From Candidatus Kuenenia stuttgartensis (GTDB lineage Bacteria > Bacteroidota > Bacteroidia > Flavobacteriales_D > Crocinitomicaceae): a DNA stretch of 15,225 bases. Made by a program: the position numbers and the translations under genes. Location of the stretch: NCBI GenBank assembly GCA_943326025.2, contig CALPRR020000040.1:1-15225 (forward strand), read 5' to 3'. The notes beneath the pieces are model-generated. The model saw only the letters and a program-made list of their open reading frames with translations. It had not been told where the DNA came from and did not search any database. Shown here in pieces: positions 7,650 through 14,920 of this stretch (position 1 is its first letter; every line of letters begins with the position of its first letter).

Positions 7650-7657
7650 CAAATCTA
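7650..7657 (-). promoter_or_regulatory. Candidate -7 promoter element (TAGATTTG) for the response regulator-tsaB operon
   Basis: On the minus strand this reads TAGATTTG, matching the Bacteroidota consensus TAnnTTTG. A TTTCG about 22 nt upstream could be a weak -33 element. Transcription would start near 7643 and give a leader of about 160 nt that carries the hairpin at 7617-7584. Confidence 0.4.
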
Positions 7658-7779
7658 GTAAAAAAATAATAAGGTTTCCCGAAATTTTTTAGTTTTTTCA
7701 GTTTTCATAAATATTTAGTTTAATATATTTTTATAAAACTTAACTTAACTCTTATTTTTATTAAGTATCGTAAATCAAT

Positions 7780-7796
7780 TAAAGTTTATCTAAAGT
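7780..7796 (+). promoter_or_regulatory. Possible response-regulator binding site: TAAAGT direct repeat spaced 11 nt
   Basis: TAAAGT occurs at 7780-7785 and again at 7791-7796, start to start 11 nt. OmpR/PhoB-family regulators usually bind tandem direct repeats with about one helical turn between them. It lies between two such regulators and about 70 nt upstream of the -7 element at 7866. TCAATTAA is also repeated at 7775 and 7796, two helical turns apart. In sequence this AT-rich, chance is a real alternative. Confidence 0.25.
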
Positions 7797-7865
7797 CAAT
7801 TAATTCGATTCAGATGTAATTTATATTATTCAAATAATTTATAGTTAGGCATCCAATATTATCAT

Positions 7866-7873
7866 TAATTTTG
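7866..7873 (+). promoter_or_regulatory. Candidate -7 promoter element (TAATTTTG) for the second response regulator
   Basis: TAATTTTG matches TAnnTTTG and lies 33 nt before the ATG at 7907, giving a leader of roughly 27 nt. No good -33 TTTG is visible at the right distance; GTTAGG near 7844 is the nearest. The same octamer stands ahead of the genes at 12784 and 15058. Confidence 0.45.
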
Positions 7874-7906
7874 TTTACATTGTGGTAACATTAAATAATT
7901 AATAAA

Positions 7907-8590
7907 ATGGTTTCAATTCTAATAATTGATGACGAAGATGATATTAGAGATATTTTAAAATACAATCTTGAAAAAGAGGGATTTTATATTAGAGTAGCTC
8001 CAAATGGTGAGCAAGGTTTGAAACTTATTCAACAATCAATTCCAGATCTGATTATTCTTGATGTTATGATGCCAGGAATGGACGGGATAGAAGTATGTGA
8101 GGCAATAAGAAATAATGCTGAATTTAATAAGATTTTAATTTGTTTATTGACAGCAAGAAACGAAGATTATAGTCAAATCGCGGGATTGAATGCTGGTGCC
8201 GATGATTATGTTTCGAAACCAATTAAGCCGAAAGTACTTGTTAGTAGAATTAATGCACTTTTAAGAAGAAAAGGTAAAATTGAGCTTTCTAATACTGCTA
8301 AAACTTCTGATTTAGTTATTAATCGTGAAAAATACTTAATCGAGAAAAATGGAGAAGTGATTCATTTGCCTCGTAAAGAATTTGAATTACTTGCGCTTTT
8401 AGCTTCTCGTCCACATTCTGTTTTTGAAAGAGATGTAATATTAGAAAGTGTTTGGGGAACAGATATTATTGTAGGTGATAGAACAATTGATGTTCATATT
8501 AGAAAATTGAGAGAGAAAATAGGTGATAATTATATTAAAACAGTGAAAGGAGTAGGGTATAAGTTTACTGATTCAGATGAAGCAAATTAA
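7907..8590 (+). CDS. OmpR/PhoB-family response regulator, orphan, divergent from the first
   Basis: This is a phosphorylation-controlled transcription factor. The receiver domain (1-120) has acidic residues Asp8/Asp9, phosphoacceptor Asp52 in LDVMMPGMDG, Thr82 in LLTAR and Lys104 in SKPIKP. The winged-helix domain (about 130-225) shows LPRKEFELL, VILESVWG, DRTIDVHIRKLREKIG and TVKGVGYKF. It is closest in style to PhoB, and in Flavobacteriia a kinase often follows such genes. Here a strong terminator and convergent secA follow, so no kinase is linked on this side. Its input signal and targets cannot be read from the sequence. The ATG at 7907 is preceded by AATAAA. Confidence 0.93.
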   Translation: MVSILIIDDEDDIRDILKYNLEKEGFYIRVAPNGEQGLKLIQQSIPDLIILDVMMPGMDGIEVCEAIRNNAEFNKILICLLTARNEDYSQIAGLNAGADDYVSKPIKPKVLVSRINALLRRKGKIELSNTAKTSDLVINREKYLIEKNGEVIHLPRKEFELLALLASRPHSVFERDVILESVWGTDIIVGDRTIDVHIRKLREKIGDNYIKTVKGVGYKFTDSDEAN

Positions 8591-8593
8591 TTA

Positions 8594-8651
8594 AAAAATA
8601 CATTCAAAAAAAAATCCCACCAAAGTGGGATTTTTTTTTGAATGTATTTTT
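8594..8651. terminator. Bidirectional intrinsic terminator with 27-bp perfect stem, shared with secA
   Basis: Bases 8594-8620 are the exact reverse complement of 8625-8651, with a 4-nt CAAA loop. The core is a TCCCAC/GTGGGA stem flanked by nine A on the left and nine T on the right, so either strand gives a GC-rich stem followed by a U run. It begins 3 bp after the regulator stop and extends into the secA stop codon (8650-8652). It therefore ends both convergent genes. Confidence 0.93.
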
Positions 8652-11600
8652 ATTTGCCGTGGCATTGTTTATACTTCTTACCGCTTCCACAAGGACATAA
8701 ATCATTGCGATTTATTTTCGGATCAGCAATAACAGGCTGTTGTTTCTCTAATGTTTGAGTTGAATTCATCATTGCTTGCTCATAACCTTCACTTCCTTGA
8801 AATTGTGGCGCTCTTGTTGAACTTTTATTTGATGAATTTCCTGTATTAATTTGAGCTTTTTGATAATGATCTTCATGCGCAATCTCTTTATTTGTGCTTT
8901 GAATTTCTTGTTCAACTGGAATGTCTACTTTGATTAAGAATTCAGTAGTTTCAGCATTCATTCTTGTCATCATGTTTTTGAATAATTCGAATGATTCTAA
9001 TTTATATACTAATAAAGGATCTTTTTGTTCGTATTGAGCATTGTTTACAGCAGAACGTAAATCATCCATTTCTCTTAAATGTTCTTTCCATTCATTGTCG
9101 ATCATTCCAAGCGTAATTTGCTTTTCATATTCTCTATAAATGTTTTTACCTCCTGTTTTATAAGTCTCTTCAAGATTCAAAATCATTTTGATTGCTCTTT
9201 TTCCATCAGTCAATTCAAAAACAATATTTTGATATTGTTTTGACATTGTTTCATAAACATGTTTTACTTGAGGGAAAGCTTTATGAGCAATTTTTTCATT
9301 TTTACGATCGTAATGCGCTCTAACTTCAGTGTAAACTTTTTCTGTTAATTCGTGTTTCGTAATCGTTTTGAATTCTTCTTCAGATACTGGTGCTTGAACT
9401 CCAACAACTCTTAATAATTCATTTTCAAAATCATTGAAATCATTTGCGCCATTGAATGAATGTGAAATAGTATCACAAATATCATAGAACATATTATCAA
9501 TATCTAAATCTAAACGATCTCCAAATAAAGCATTATGACGTTTTTTGTAAACAGCTTTTCTTTGAGCATTCATAACATCATCGTATTCCAAAAGTCGCTT
9601 ACGCATTCCGAAGTTGTTTTCTTCTACTTTTTTCTGAGCTCTTTCGATTGATTTAGAAACCATACTGTGCGTGATAACTTCACCTTCTTTTAAGCCCATT
9701 CTATCCATCAATTTAGCAATACGCTCTGATCCGAATTTACGCATCAAATCATCTTCTAAACAAACGAAAAATTGAGAAGAACCTGGATCTCCTTGACGTC
9801 CTGAACGACCTCTCAACTGTCTATCAACACGTCTTGAATCATGTCTTTCTGTACCGATGATTGCTAAACCTCCAGCTTCTTTAACTCCTTCACCAAGTTT
9901 AATATCTGTACCACGACCAGCCATGTTTGTCGCAATCGTTACTGCTCCAGCTTTACCTGCATCGGCAACAATTTCAGCTTCTTTTTGGTGATATTTCGCA
10001 TTCAATACTTGGTGATCAATACCTTTCATTTTAAGCATTCTGCTTAATAATTCAGAAATCTCAACTGTTGTTGTACCAACCAATACTGGACGACCTTCTT
10101 TTGTTAATTTTTCAATTTCCAAAATAACAGCATTGTATTTTTCTCTAGCTGTTTTAAATACGAAATCGTGTTGATCTTTTCTAACTACATTTCTGTGAGG
10201 AGGAATTACTATAACATCTAAGTTATAAATATCCCAAAATTCTTTTGCTTCTGTTTCTGCAGTTCCAGTCATACCAGCTAATTTGTGGTACATTCTGAAA
10301 TAATTCTGTAAAGTAATTGTTGCATACGTCTGAGTAGCAGCTTCAACTTGAACATTTTCTTTTGCTTCAATAGCTTGATGTAATCCGTCAGAATAACGAC
10401 GTCCTTCCATCACACGACCAGTTTGCTCATCTACTAATTTAATTTTTCCTTCCATTACGATGTACTCAATTTCTTTTTCGAAAAGCGTATAAGCTTTTAA
10501 TAATTGGCTAACAGAGTGAATACGTTCAGATTTGATACTATATTCTCTGATTAACTGATCTTTACGTTCAACAAATGTTTCTTTTTCAAGATTTTCTTTT
10601 TGAAGATTTGCAATCTCTAATCCAATATCTGGCATGATAAAGAAAGTACGATCGTCTTTTCCTGAAATTAAATCAATTCCTTTATCTGTTAATTCAATTG
10701 TATTATTTTTTTCATCGATAACGAAAAATAATTCTACATCGATTTTTTTCATGTTTTTGTTTTGATCTTGCATGTAGTAATTTTCTACTTTTTGCAAGTG
10801 CGCTCTAATTCCTGGTTCAGAAAGGAATTTGATTAATGCTTTATTTCTAGGTAAACCTCTATGAGCTCTTAATAAAGCAATTCCTCCGTCTTCAAGTGCT
10901 TGTTTTGCATCTTTGTTATTATCTCCAGGTGAATTAATAACACTCAATAACTTTTTAGCATCTGTCAAACATTGTGTTACATATTGTCTTTGAGCAGCTA
11001 CTACATTTTCAACTCTTGGTTTTAACTGGTAAAACTCATGTTCATCACCTCGTGGAGTTGGACCGGAAATAATTAATGGAGTTCTTGCATCATCAATTAA
11101 TACTGAATCGACCTCATCGACAATCGCAAAATGGTGTTTACGTTGAACTAAATCTTCTACACTACTTGACATATTATCCCTCAAGTAATCGAAACCAAAT
11201 TCATTGTTAGTACCAAAAGTAATATCCGCTAAATAAGCATTTCTTCTTGCTTCAGAATTTGGTGTATGCTTATCAATACAGTCAACTGTTAAACCATGGA
11301 ATTGGTATAAAGGTCCCATCCATTCTGAGTCACGTTTTGCTAAGTAATCATTTACAGTTACTAAGTGAACTCCTTTTCCAGAAAGTGCATTTAAATATAC
11401 TGGTAAAGTAGCAACTAATGTTTTACCTTCACCTGTTTGCATCTCAGCTATATTTCCTTGATGAATTACAGCACCACCCATTAACTGAACATCGTAATGA
11501 ACCATTTTCCATTCAACGTCAGTTCCAGCAGCAGTCCATTTACTTAACCAAGTTGCTTTATCTCCTTCGATGATAATACCATCTTTTTTCTTAGCTAAAT

Positions 11601-12012
11601 CTCTATCAAAATCTTGAGCTGTAACTTCTAATTTTCCATTTTCAGCCCATCTTCTTGAAGTTTCTTTCAGTACAGCAAAAGCTTCAGAAAGAATAGATTC
11701 TAATATTTCCTCAATTTTTTGATCGATGTCTTTTTTCAGAGCATCTATTTTCTCGAAAATCACCTCTTTGTCTTGAACTAAAGTTGAAGCATCATTTGCT
11801 TTCGCTTCTAATTCTTTTACTTGATCTTCTAAAGTTTGTGTTCCTTCAATTACTAATTTTTGAAAATAATATGTTTTTTCACGTAATTGATCATCAGTCA
11901 AAGATTTGAATGATGCGAAAAATTCATTTGATTTATCGATGTATGGTTGGTATTTTTTACGATCGTTTAAAGATTTATCACCAAATAATTTTTTTAATAT
12001 TCCTTGTATCAT
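8650..12012 (-). CDS. secA: Preprotein translocase ATPase subunit SecA
   Basis: SecA is the ATP-driven motor that pushes unfolded secretory proteins through SecYEG at the inner membrane. It is 1120 aa, against about 900 in E. coli. Visible features are Walker A in MQTGEGKT (residues 191-198), the Walker B region IVDEVDSVLIDDARTP (297-312), AGMTGTAETEA, NMAGRGTDIKLG and the arginine-finger motif RQLRGRSGRQGDPGS. The C terminus ends in a SEC-C zinc motif with ligands Cys1106, Cys1108, Cys1117 and His1118. Walker A lies about 90 residues further in than in E. coli because of an insertion rich in Glu, Lys and Asp at about residues 55-120. The preprotein-binding region around 330-450 also looks enlarged. 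This size is typical of Bacteroidota. It is transcribed alone, from a promoter near 12045. Confidence 0.97.
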   Translation of the reverse strand: MIQGILKKLFGDKSLNDRKKYQPYIDKSNEFFASFKSLTDDQLREKTYYFQKLVIEGTQTLEDQVKELEAKANDASTLVQDKEVIFEKIDALKKDIDQKIEEILESILSEAFAVLKETSRRWAENGKLEVTAQDFDRDLAKKKDGIIIEGDKATWLSKWTAAGTDVEWKMVHYDVQLMGGAVIHQGNIAEMQTGEGKTLVATLPVYLNALSGKGVHLVTVNDYLAKRDSEWMGPLYQFHGLTVDCIDKHTPNSEARRNAYLADITFGTNNEFGFDYLRDNMSSSVEDLVQRKHHFAIVDEVDSVLIDDARTPLIISGPTPRGDEHEFYQLKPRVENVVAAQRQYVTQCLTDAKKLLSVINSPGDNNKDAKQALEDGGIALLRAHRGLPRNKALIKFLSEPGIRAHLQKVENYYMQDQNKNMKKIDVELFFVIDEKNNTIELTDKGIDLISGKDDRTFFIMPDIGLEIANLQKENLEKETFVERKDQLIREYSIKSERIHSVSQLLKAYTLFEKEIEYIVMEGKIKLVDEQTGRVMEGRRYSDGLHQAIEAKENVQVEAATQTYATITLQNYFRMYHKLAGMTGTAETEAKEFWDIYNLDVIVIPPHRNVVRKDQHDFVFKTAREKYNAVILEIEKLTKEGRPVLVGTTTVEISELLSRMLKMKGIDHQVLNAKYHQKEAEIVADAGKAGAVTIATNMAGRGTDIKLGEGVKEAGGLAIIGTERHDSRRVDRQLRGRSGRQGDPGSSQFFVCLEDDLMRKFGSERIAKLMDRMGLKEGEVITHSMVSKSIERAQKKVEENNFGMRKRLLEYDDVMNAQRKAVYKKRHNALFGDRLDLDIDNMFYDICDTISHSFNGANDFNDFENELLRVVGVQAPVSEEEFKTITKHELTEKVYTEVRAHYDRKNEKIAHKAFPQVKHVYETMSKQYQNIVFELTDGKRAIKMILNLEETYKTGGKNIYREYEKQITLGMIDNEWKEHLREMDDLRSAVNNAQYEQKDPLLVYKLESFELFKNMMTRMNAETTEFLIKVDIPVEQEIQSTNKEIAHEDHYQKAQINTGNSSNKSSTRAPQFQGSEGYEQAMMNSTQTLEKQQPVIADPKINRNDLCPCGSGKKYKQCHGK

Positions 12013-12037
12013 ATCTGTTTAACAGTTTTTATAGCTT

Positions 12038-12045
12038 CAAAAATA
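12038..12045 (-). promoter_or_regulatory. Candidate -7 promoter element (TATTTTTG) for secA
   Basis: The minus strand reads TATTTTTG, fitting TAnnTTTG, 26 nt ahead of the secA ATG (12012), so the leader would be about 20 nt. An inverted repeat ACGTAA-N2-TTACGT at 12067-12080 overlaps where the -33 element should be. No TTTG is visible there. Confidence 0.4.
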
Positions 12046-12066
12046 GCTTAAATTTCTAATAGTATA

Positions 12067-12080
12067 ACGTAAAATTACGT
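12067..12080. promoter_or_regulatory. Inverted repeat ACGTAA-N2-TTACGT upstream of secA, possible operator
   Basis: Two perfect 6-bp arms are separated by AA. The site lies 21-35 nt upstream of the candidate secA -7 element, where RNA polymerase would contact the -33 region. It is too short for a terminator and has no following U run. A dimeric repressor or activator site is possible; no regulator can be named. Confidence 0.25.
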
Positions 12081-12106
12081 CTTTAATTACCTCTTTCTAT
12101 CTAAAA

Positions 12107-12121
12107 TTGTTCCAAGAACAA
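12107..12121 (-). terminator. Weak candidate terminator after the DUF1905 gene
   Basis: On the minus strand TTGTTC and GAACAA pair around a 3-nt loop, followed by TTTT. It lies 24 bp beyond the stop codon of the gene at 12146-12664. The stem is only 6 bp with two G-C pairs, so termination may be partial. Confidence 0.3.
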
Positions 12122-12145
12122 GAATATGTCAATTTGGCAGTTGAA

Positions 12146-12664
12146 TTATTTGCCTAAAAGTGTTTTAAACTCTTCTTTTCCTTCGATTGTTAACTTTAAA
12201 TTATTAATCAAAAGTAAAGCTCGATCTAATCTTTTTTCAGAACTTTTCACTTGGATGATATAATAAATAATGTATCGTTGCATTCCTGGTTTTAGTAATT
12301 CAAAACGTCGATTTCCTTCAACATCTTGTTTCAATAATTCTTCTAATTCTTCTGGGACATCAAATCCATATTTAGAAGTGTCTAATTTCAGAGAAACATT
12401 GACTTTATCGTTTAACTGAACAATTAGTTGTTTCATTCTTGCGGTTGAAAGTGTGATATAACCCATTCCGTCTCCAAGTGCAACAATTCCGCCTTGCCAA
12501 TTTAATTGATTATTAATTGTAATGACTACACGATGGTTCAATTTTCCTTTCTCAAACTTTCCATTTAATTGGCTGATTATTTCTACAGGAACTTCGATAT
12601 AAAAAAGTTTCAATTTATCTAATCTATGAATTTCAGAAGTATATTCTATTTGATTTTCTACCAT
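12146..12664 (-). CDS. DUF1905 / YdeI-like small cytosolic protein
   Basis: The protein is 172 aa with no signal peptide or membrane segment. The first part (about residues 8-100) fits the DUF1905 pattern: LDKLKLFYIEVPVEI, a beta-strand VVITINNQLNWQGG, ALGDGMGYITLS and KVNVSLKLD. The second part (about 100-170) fits the YdeI/OmpD-associated helical region, beginning VPEELEELL with a conserved Phe in RRFELLKPGMQRYI and a final helix with KRLDRALLLINNL. Some members are annotated as bacteriocin-protection proteins, but the biochemical role is unknown and I assign none. It is divergent from the hydrolase at 12784 (119-bp gap). secA lies 133 bp downstream behind its own promoter, so this is probably a single-gene transcript. 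Confidence 0.72.
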   Translation of the reverse strand: MVENQIEYTSEIHRLDKLKLFYIEVPVEIISQLNGKFEKGKLNHRVVITINNQLNWQGGIVALGDGMGYITLSTARMKQLIVQLNDKVNVSLKLDTSKYGFDVPEELEELLKQDVEGNRRFELLKPGMQRYIIYYIIQVKSSEKRLDRALLLINNLKLTIEGKEEFKTLLGK

Positions 12665-12754
12665 CTTATTTAACTATTCCAATGGCTAAAAATACAAAAC
12701 CATTTTTTCTTATTCTTAATTCGTTAAAATAAATTCAGTATGTGAAATTTAATG

Positions 12755-12762
12755 TAATTTTG
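12755..12762 (+). promoter_or_regulatory. Candidate -7 promoter element (TAATTTTG) for the fumarylacetoacetase-like gene
   Basis: TAATTTTG matches TAnnTTTG and ends 21 nt before the ATG at 12784, giving a leader of about 15 nt. No clear -33 TTTG is seen 17-23 nt further up. Confidence 0.5.
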
Positions 12763-12783
12763 TTGAACTAAAAGATTCGAAAA

Positions 12784-13782
12784 ATGAAATTAGCAAGTAT
12801 AAAAAACAATACAAGAGACGGACAATTAGTCGTTGTAAATAAAGATTTGACATTGGCTGTTACAGTATCTGATATAGCTCAAACGATGCAACAAGCGTTG
12901 GATAATTGGAGTGAAATTTCACCTAAATTAGAAGAAGTTTATTCGAAATTACAAGCAGGTTTAGTTTCAAATGCTTTTGAATTCAAATCTGAAAATGCAA
13001 TGGCTCCTATTCCGAGAGCTTTTCATTGGGCGGATGGAAGTGCTTATGTGACGCATGTGGAATTAGTTCGTAAAGCAAGAAATGCAGATTTACCTGAAAC
13101 ATTTTGGACAGATCCTTTGATGTATATGGGAGCTTCGGATGCGTTTATTGGAGCTAATGATGCAATCGAAATTGAAAATGAAGAATGGGGAATTGATTTT
13201 GAATCTGAAGTTGCAGTAATAACAGATGATGTTCCAGCTGGAATTTCTGCTGAAGATGCTAAGAAAAGAATCAAATTGGTTACGATTGTAAATGATGTTT
13301 CTTTGAGAAATTTAATTCCAAATGAATTAGCTAAACAATTCGGTTTTTACCAATCAAAACCTTGGACAACTTTTGCTCCAGTTGCTGTTACATTGGATGA
13401 ATTGGAAAATGCTTGGGATGGTGGGAAATTACATTTACCATTGATTTCAACTTTAAACTCAACAAAAATTGGTTCACCAAATGCCGGTGTAGATATGACT
13501 TTTGATTTTGGTCAATTAATTGCACATGCTGCAAAATCTCGTTCTTTAATGGCAGGGACTATAATTGGATCAGGAACGGTTGCTAACAAAGGAAGTTTAG
13601 ATGGTTCAAGCTGTTTAGCTGAAGTAAGATGTTTGGAAATCATAAAAGATGGTAAACCAAGTACACCTTTCATGAAATTTGGAGATAAAATTGAAATCGA
13701 AATGAATGATAAAAAAGGGAATTCTATTTTCGGTAAAATTAGCCAAGTAGTTAAAAAATATGAAACACCAGTATTGAGTTAA
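12784..13782 (+). CDS. Fumarylacetoacetate hydrolase (FAH)-family protein
   Basis: Probably a fumarylacetoacetase, which splits fumarylacetoacetate to fumarate and acetoacetate in the last step of tyrosine breakdown. At 332 aa it has the whole fold. Metal ligands fit the mouse enzyme spacing: Asp84 (WADGSAY), Glu140 and Glu142 (DFESEVAV) and Asp171 (VNDVSLR). Candidate base His91 sits seven residues after Asp84, as His133 follows Asp126 in mouse, and Arg175 sits four after Asp171. The C-terminal part has MAGTIIGSGTVANKG and FGDKIEIEM. From memory, the sequence is very like the 330-aa FAH proteins of Proteobacteria, including the N-terminal MKLASIKN-RDGQLVVV. No other tyrosine-degradation gene is adjacent, so the exact substrate is not proved. 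It has its own promoter and terminator. Confidence 0.88.
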   Translation: MKLASIKNNTRDGQLVVVNKDLTLAVTVSDIAQTMQQALDNWSEISPKLEEVYSKLQAGLVSNAFEFKSENAMAPIPRAFHWADGSAYVTHVELVRKARNADLPETFWTDPLMYMGASDAFIGANDAIEIENEEWGIDFESEVAVITDDVPAGISAEDAKKRIKLVTIVNDVSLRNLIPNELAKQFGFYQSKPWTTFAPVAVTLDELENAWDGGKLHLPLISTLNSTKIGSPNAGVDMTFDFGQLIAHAAKSRSLMAGTIIGSGTVANKGSLDGSSCLAEVRCLEIIKDGKPSTPFMKFGDKIEIEMNDKKGNSIFGKISQVVKKYETPVLS

Positions 13783-13805
13783 AATTCATATTTCTATAAT
13801 GTTTT

Positions 13806-13837
13806 AAGCCAATTTCATTTCTGAAATTGGCTTTTTT
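13806..13837 (+). terminator. Intrinsic terminator after the FAH-family gene
   Basis: A 12-bp perfect stem (13806-13817 with 13822-13833) closes a TTTC loop, and six T run from 13832 to 13837. It lies 24 bp after the stop at 13782. There is no U run on the opposite strand, so it acts for the plus-strand gene only. The convergent gene at 13850 has no visible terminator of its own. Confidence 0.9.
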
Positions 13838-13849
13838 GTTGGTGGTTAT

Positions 13850-14914
13850 TTATTCAAAAAATGTGTATTCAAATTTTGATTGACTGTTCATTTTTCGATT
13901 GTGAAAAAAATTAGAAGTAGCTATTAAATTTTGATTGTTATAGGTGTAGTTTCTCTCTGAAACAATTGATTTTCTGAAAGTATAACGAATGCTATAATTT
14001 GAAGTTAATAGTTTCATTTCATTGTAAAGTTGAATCGTTTCAAATCGCAATTTCCCTTTTTCACTGAATGTTTTGTAAATTGACTTGAAATCATTTTTTT
14101 CTGATTCATATACTTTAATTGTATCATTTAAAAATTGTTCAGATTTATAAAAAACAGAATCTTTTGTGAAATAAGATTTATGTAAATAGGTCTTTTCTTT
14201 ATCTGTTGTTCTATTGTAAATGATGTAACTTCCATTTGAGCTGTTTTCATTCCATTTACAAACACTTTTTTCATCAATTTTTTTATTTGGAACGATTTCT
14301 CCTTCAGGTTTACAATCATAATTCCAAACATTCTTCAATTTTCCATTTACATATCGTTCAGATTTTGTTAGCTTATTGTCAGCATCTAAATAATACTTCA
14401 TTTCAGAGCTGTGTTTTAAGTTTTTTCCGAATTTATTTAATCGATTGGTAACAATTCCGGCTTCATTTTTTGTTATGATTAATTCTGATATTATTTTCCC
14501 ATTTCGAAATGATTTATAGCCCTTTAATTTATTCCATTTGTCATATTCGTAAATGTTTTCAGTTGTATCTTTTTTATAGATGCTTCTTGATTGAGTAACA
14601 ATTGTATCGTTTAAGTAGGTTGTTGTAAAATGATAGTTTTTAGATTTAACTGAAATTATTCTCCCCGCTTGATTATAGGTCTCAATTGCAGGGTTTTTAT
14701 CAATTTTTCCTGTTTTTAAAACATCGATAGATTTACGTTCTTTGATTTTGTGATCAATTCGATATTGAATTACTTTTTTGTCCTCTACAGAGTTTCCATA
14801 TTCAAGATTGTTGGAGATGGAATAGATTGAATAATTCATTTGAAATTGATAGTATTGACTAAAAATTGTTGTTTTTAATGTCAATAATGTTAAAAAAAGT
14901 ATGGTTTTTTTCAT
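13850..14914 (-). CDS. Secreted protein of unknown function with degenerate beta-type repeats
   Basis: I do not recognise a named family. The 354-aa protein starts with a Lys-Lys then hydrophobic stretch ending TTIFSQ (residue 20), a typical cleaved Bacteroidota signal peptide. No lipobox cysteine and no C-terminal sorting domain are visible. The mature part has about six degenerate units of 24-30 residues, each with an aromatic strand, an N/G turn and a second strand, for example around 80-100, 121-148, 150-175, 176-199, 283-312 and 325-352. They recall YD/WD-type repeats of RHS-like and YwqK-like proteins but lack the tight consensus. Cys201 and Cys219 bracket a short insert between repeats and could form a disulphide. 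Asn, Lys, Ser, Thr and Tyr are very common. It is transcribed alone and divergently from the hydrolase at 15058. Confidence 0.8.
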   Translation of the reverse strand: MKKTILFLTLLTLKTTIFSQYYQFQMNYSIYSISNNLEYGNSVEDKKVIQYRIDHKIKERKSIDVLKTGKIDKNPAIETYNQAGRIISVKSKNYHFTTTYLNDTIVTQSRSIYKKDTTENIYEYDKWNKLKGYKSFRNGKIISELIITKNEAGIVTNRLNKFGKNLKHSSEMKYYLDADNKLTKSERYVNGKLKNVWNYDCKPEGEIVPNKKIDEKSVCKWNENSSNGSYIIYNRTTDKEKTYLHKSYFTKDSVFYKSEQFLNDTIKVYESEKNDFKSIYKTFSEKGKLRFETIQLYNEMKLLTSNYSIRYTFRKSIVSERNYTYNNQNLIATSNFFHNRKMNSQSKFEYTFFE

Positions 14915-14920
14915 AAATCT

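Larger units (their letters stand above)
7484..7906. other. 423-bp gene-free region between divergent response regulators
   Basis: I see no credible small gene here; the open frames are only a few codons long. The region holds a hairpin with a GC-richer loop (7584-7617), a minus-strand -7 element (7650-7657), a short direct repeat with 11-nt spacing (7780-7796) and a plus-strand -7 element (7866-7873). The rest is AT-rich sequence. It presumably carries the promoters for both regulators. Confidence 0.7.

Noticed and set aside
7738..7766. ACTTAA/TTAAGT inverted repeat and ACTTA tandem units in the regulator gap
   Set aside because: Short, purely AT-rich and likely by chance in this composition; no U run or promoter relation.
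7862..7895. TGTTTAC/GTAACA dyad upstream of the second response regulator as an operator
   Set aside because: The arms do not match without a one-base bulge, and the site overlaps the likely transcription start; too weak to list.
14236..14451. Plus-strand open frame of 71 codons inside the secreted-protein gene
   Set aside because: It is antisense to a longer frame with a signal peptide, starts with no recognisable context, and has low-complexity His/Phe-rich sequence.
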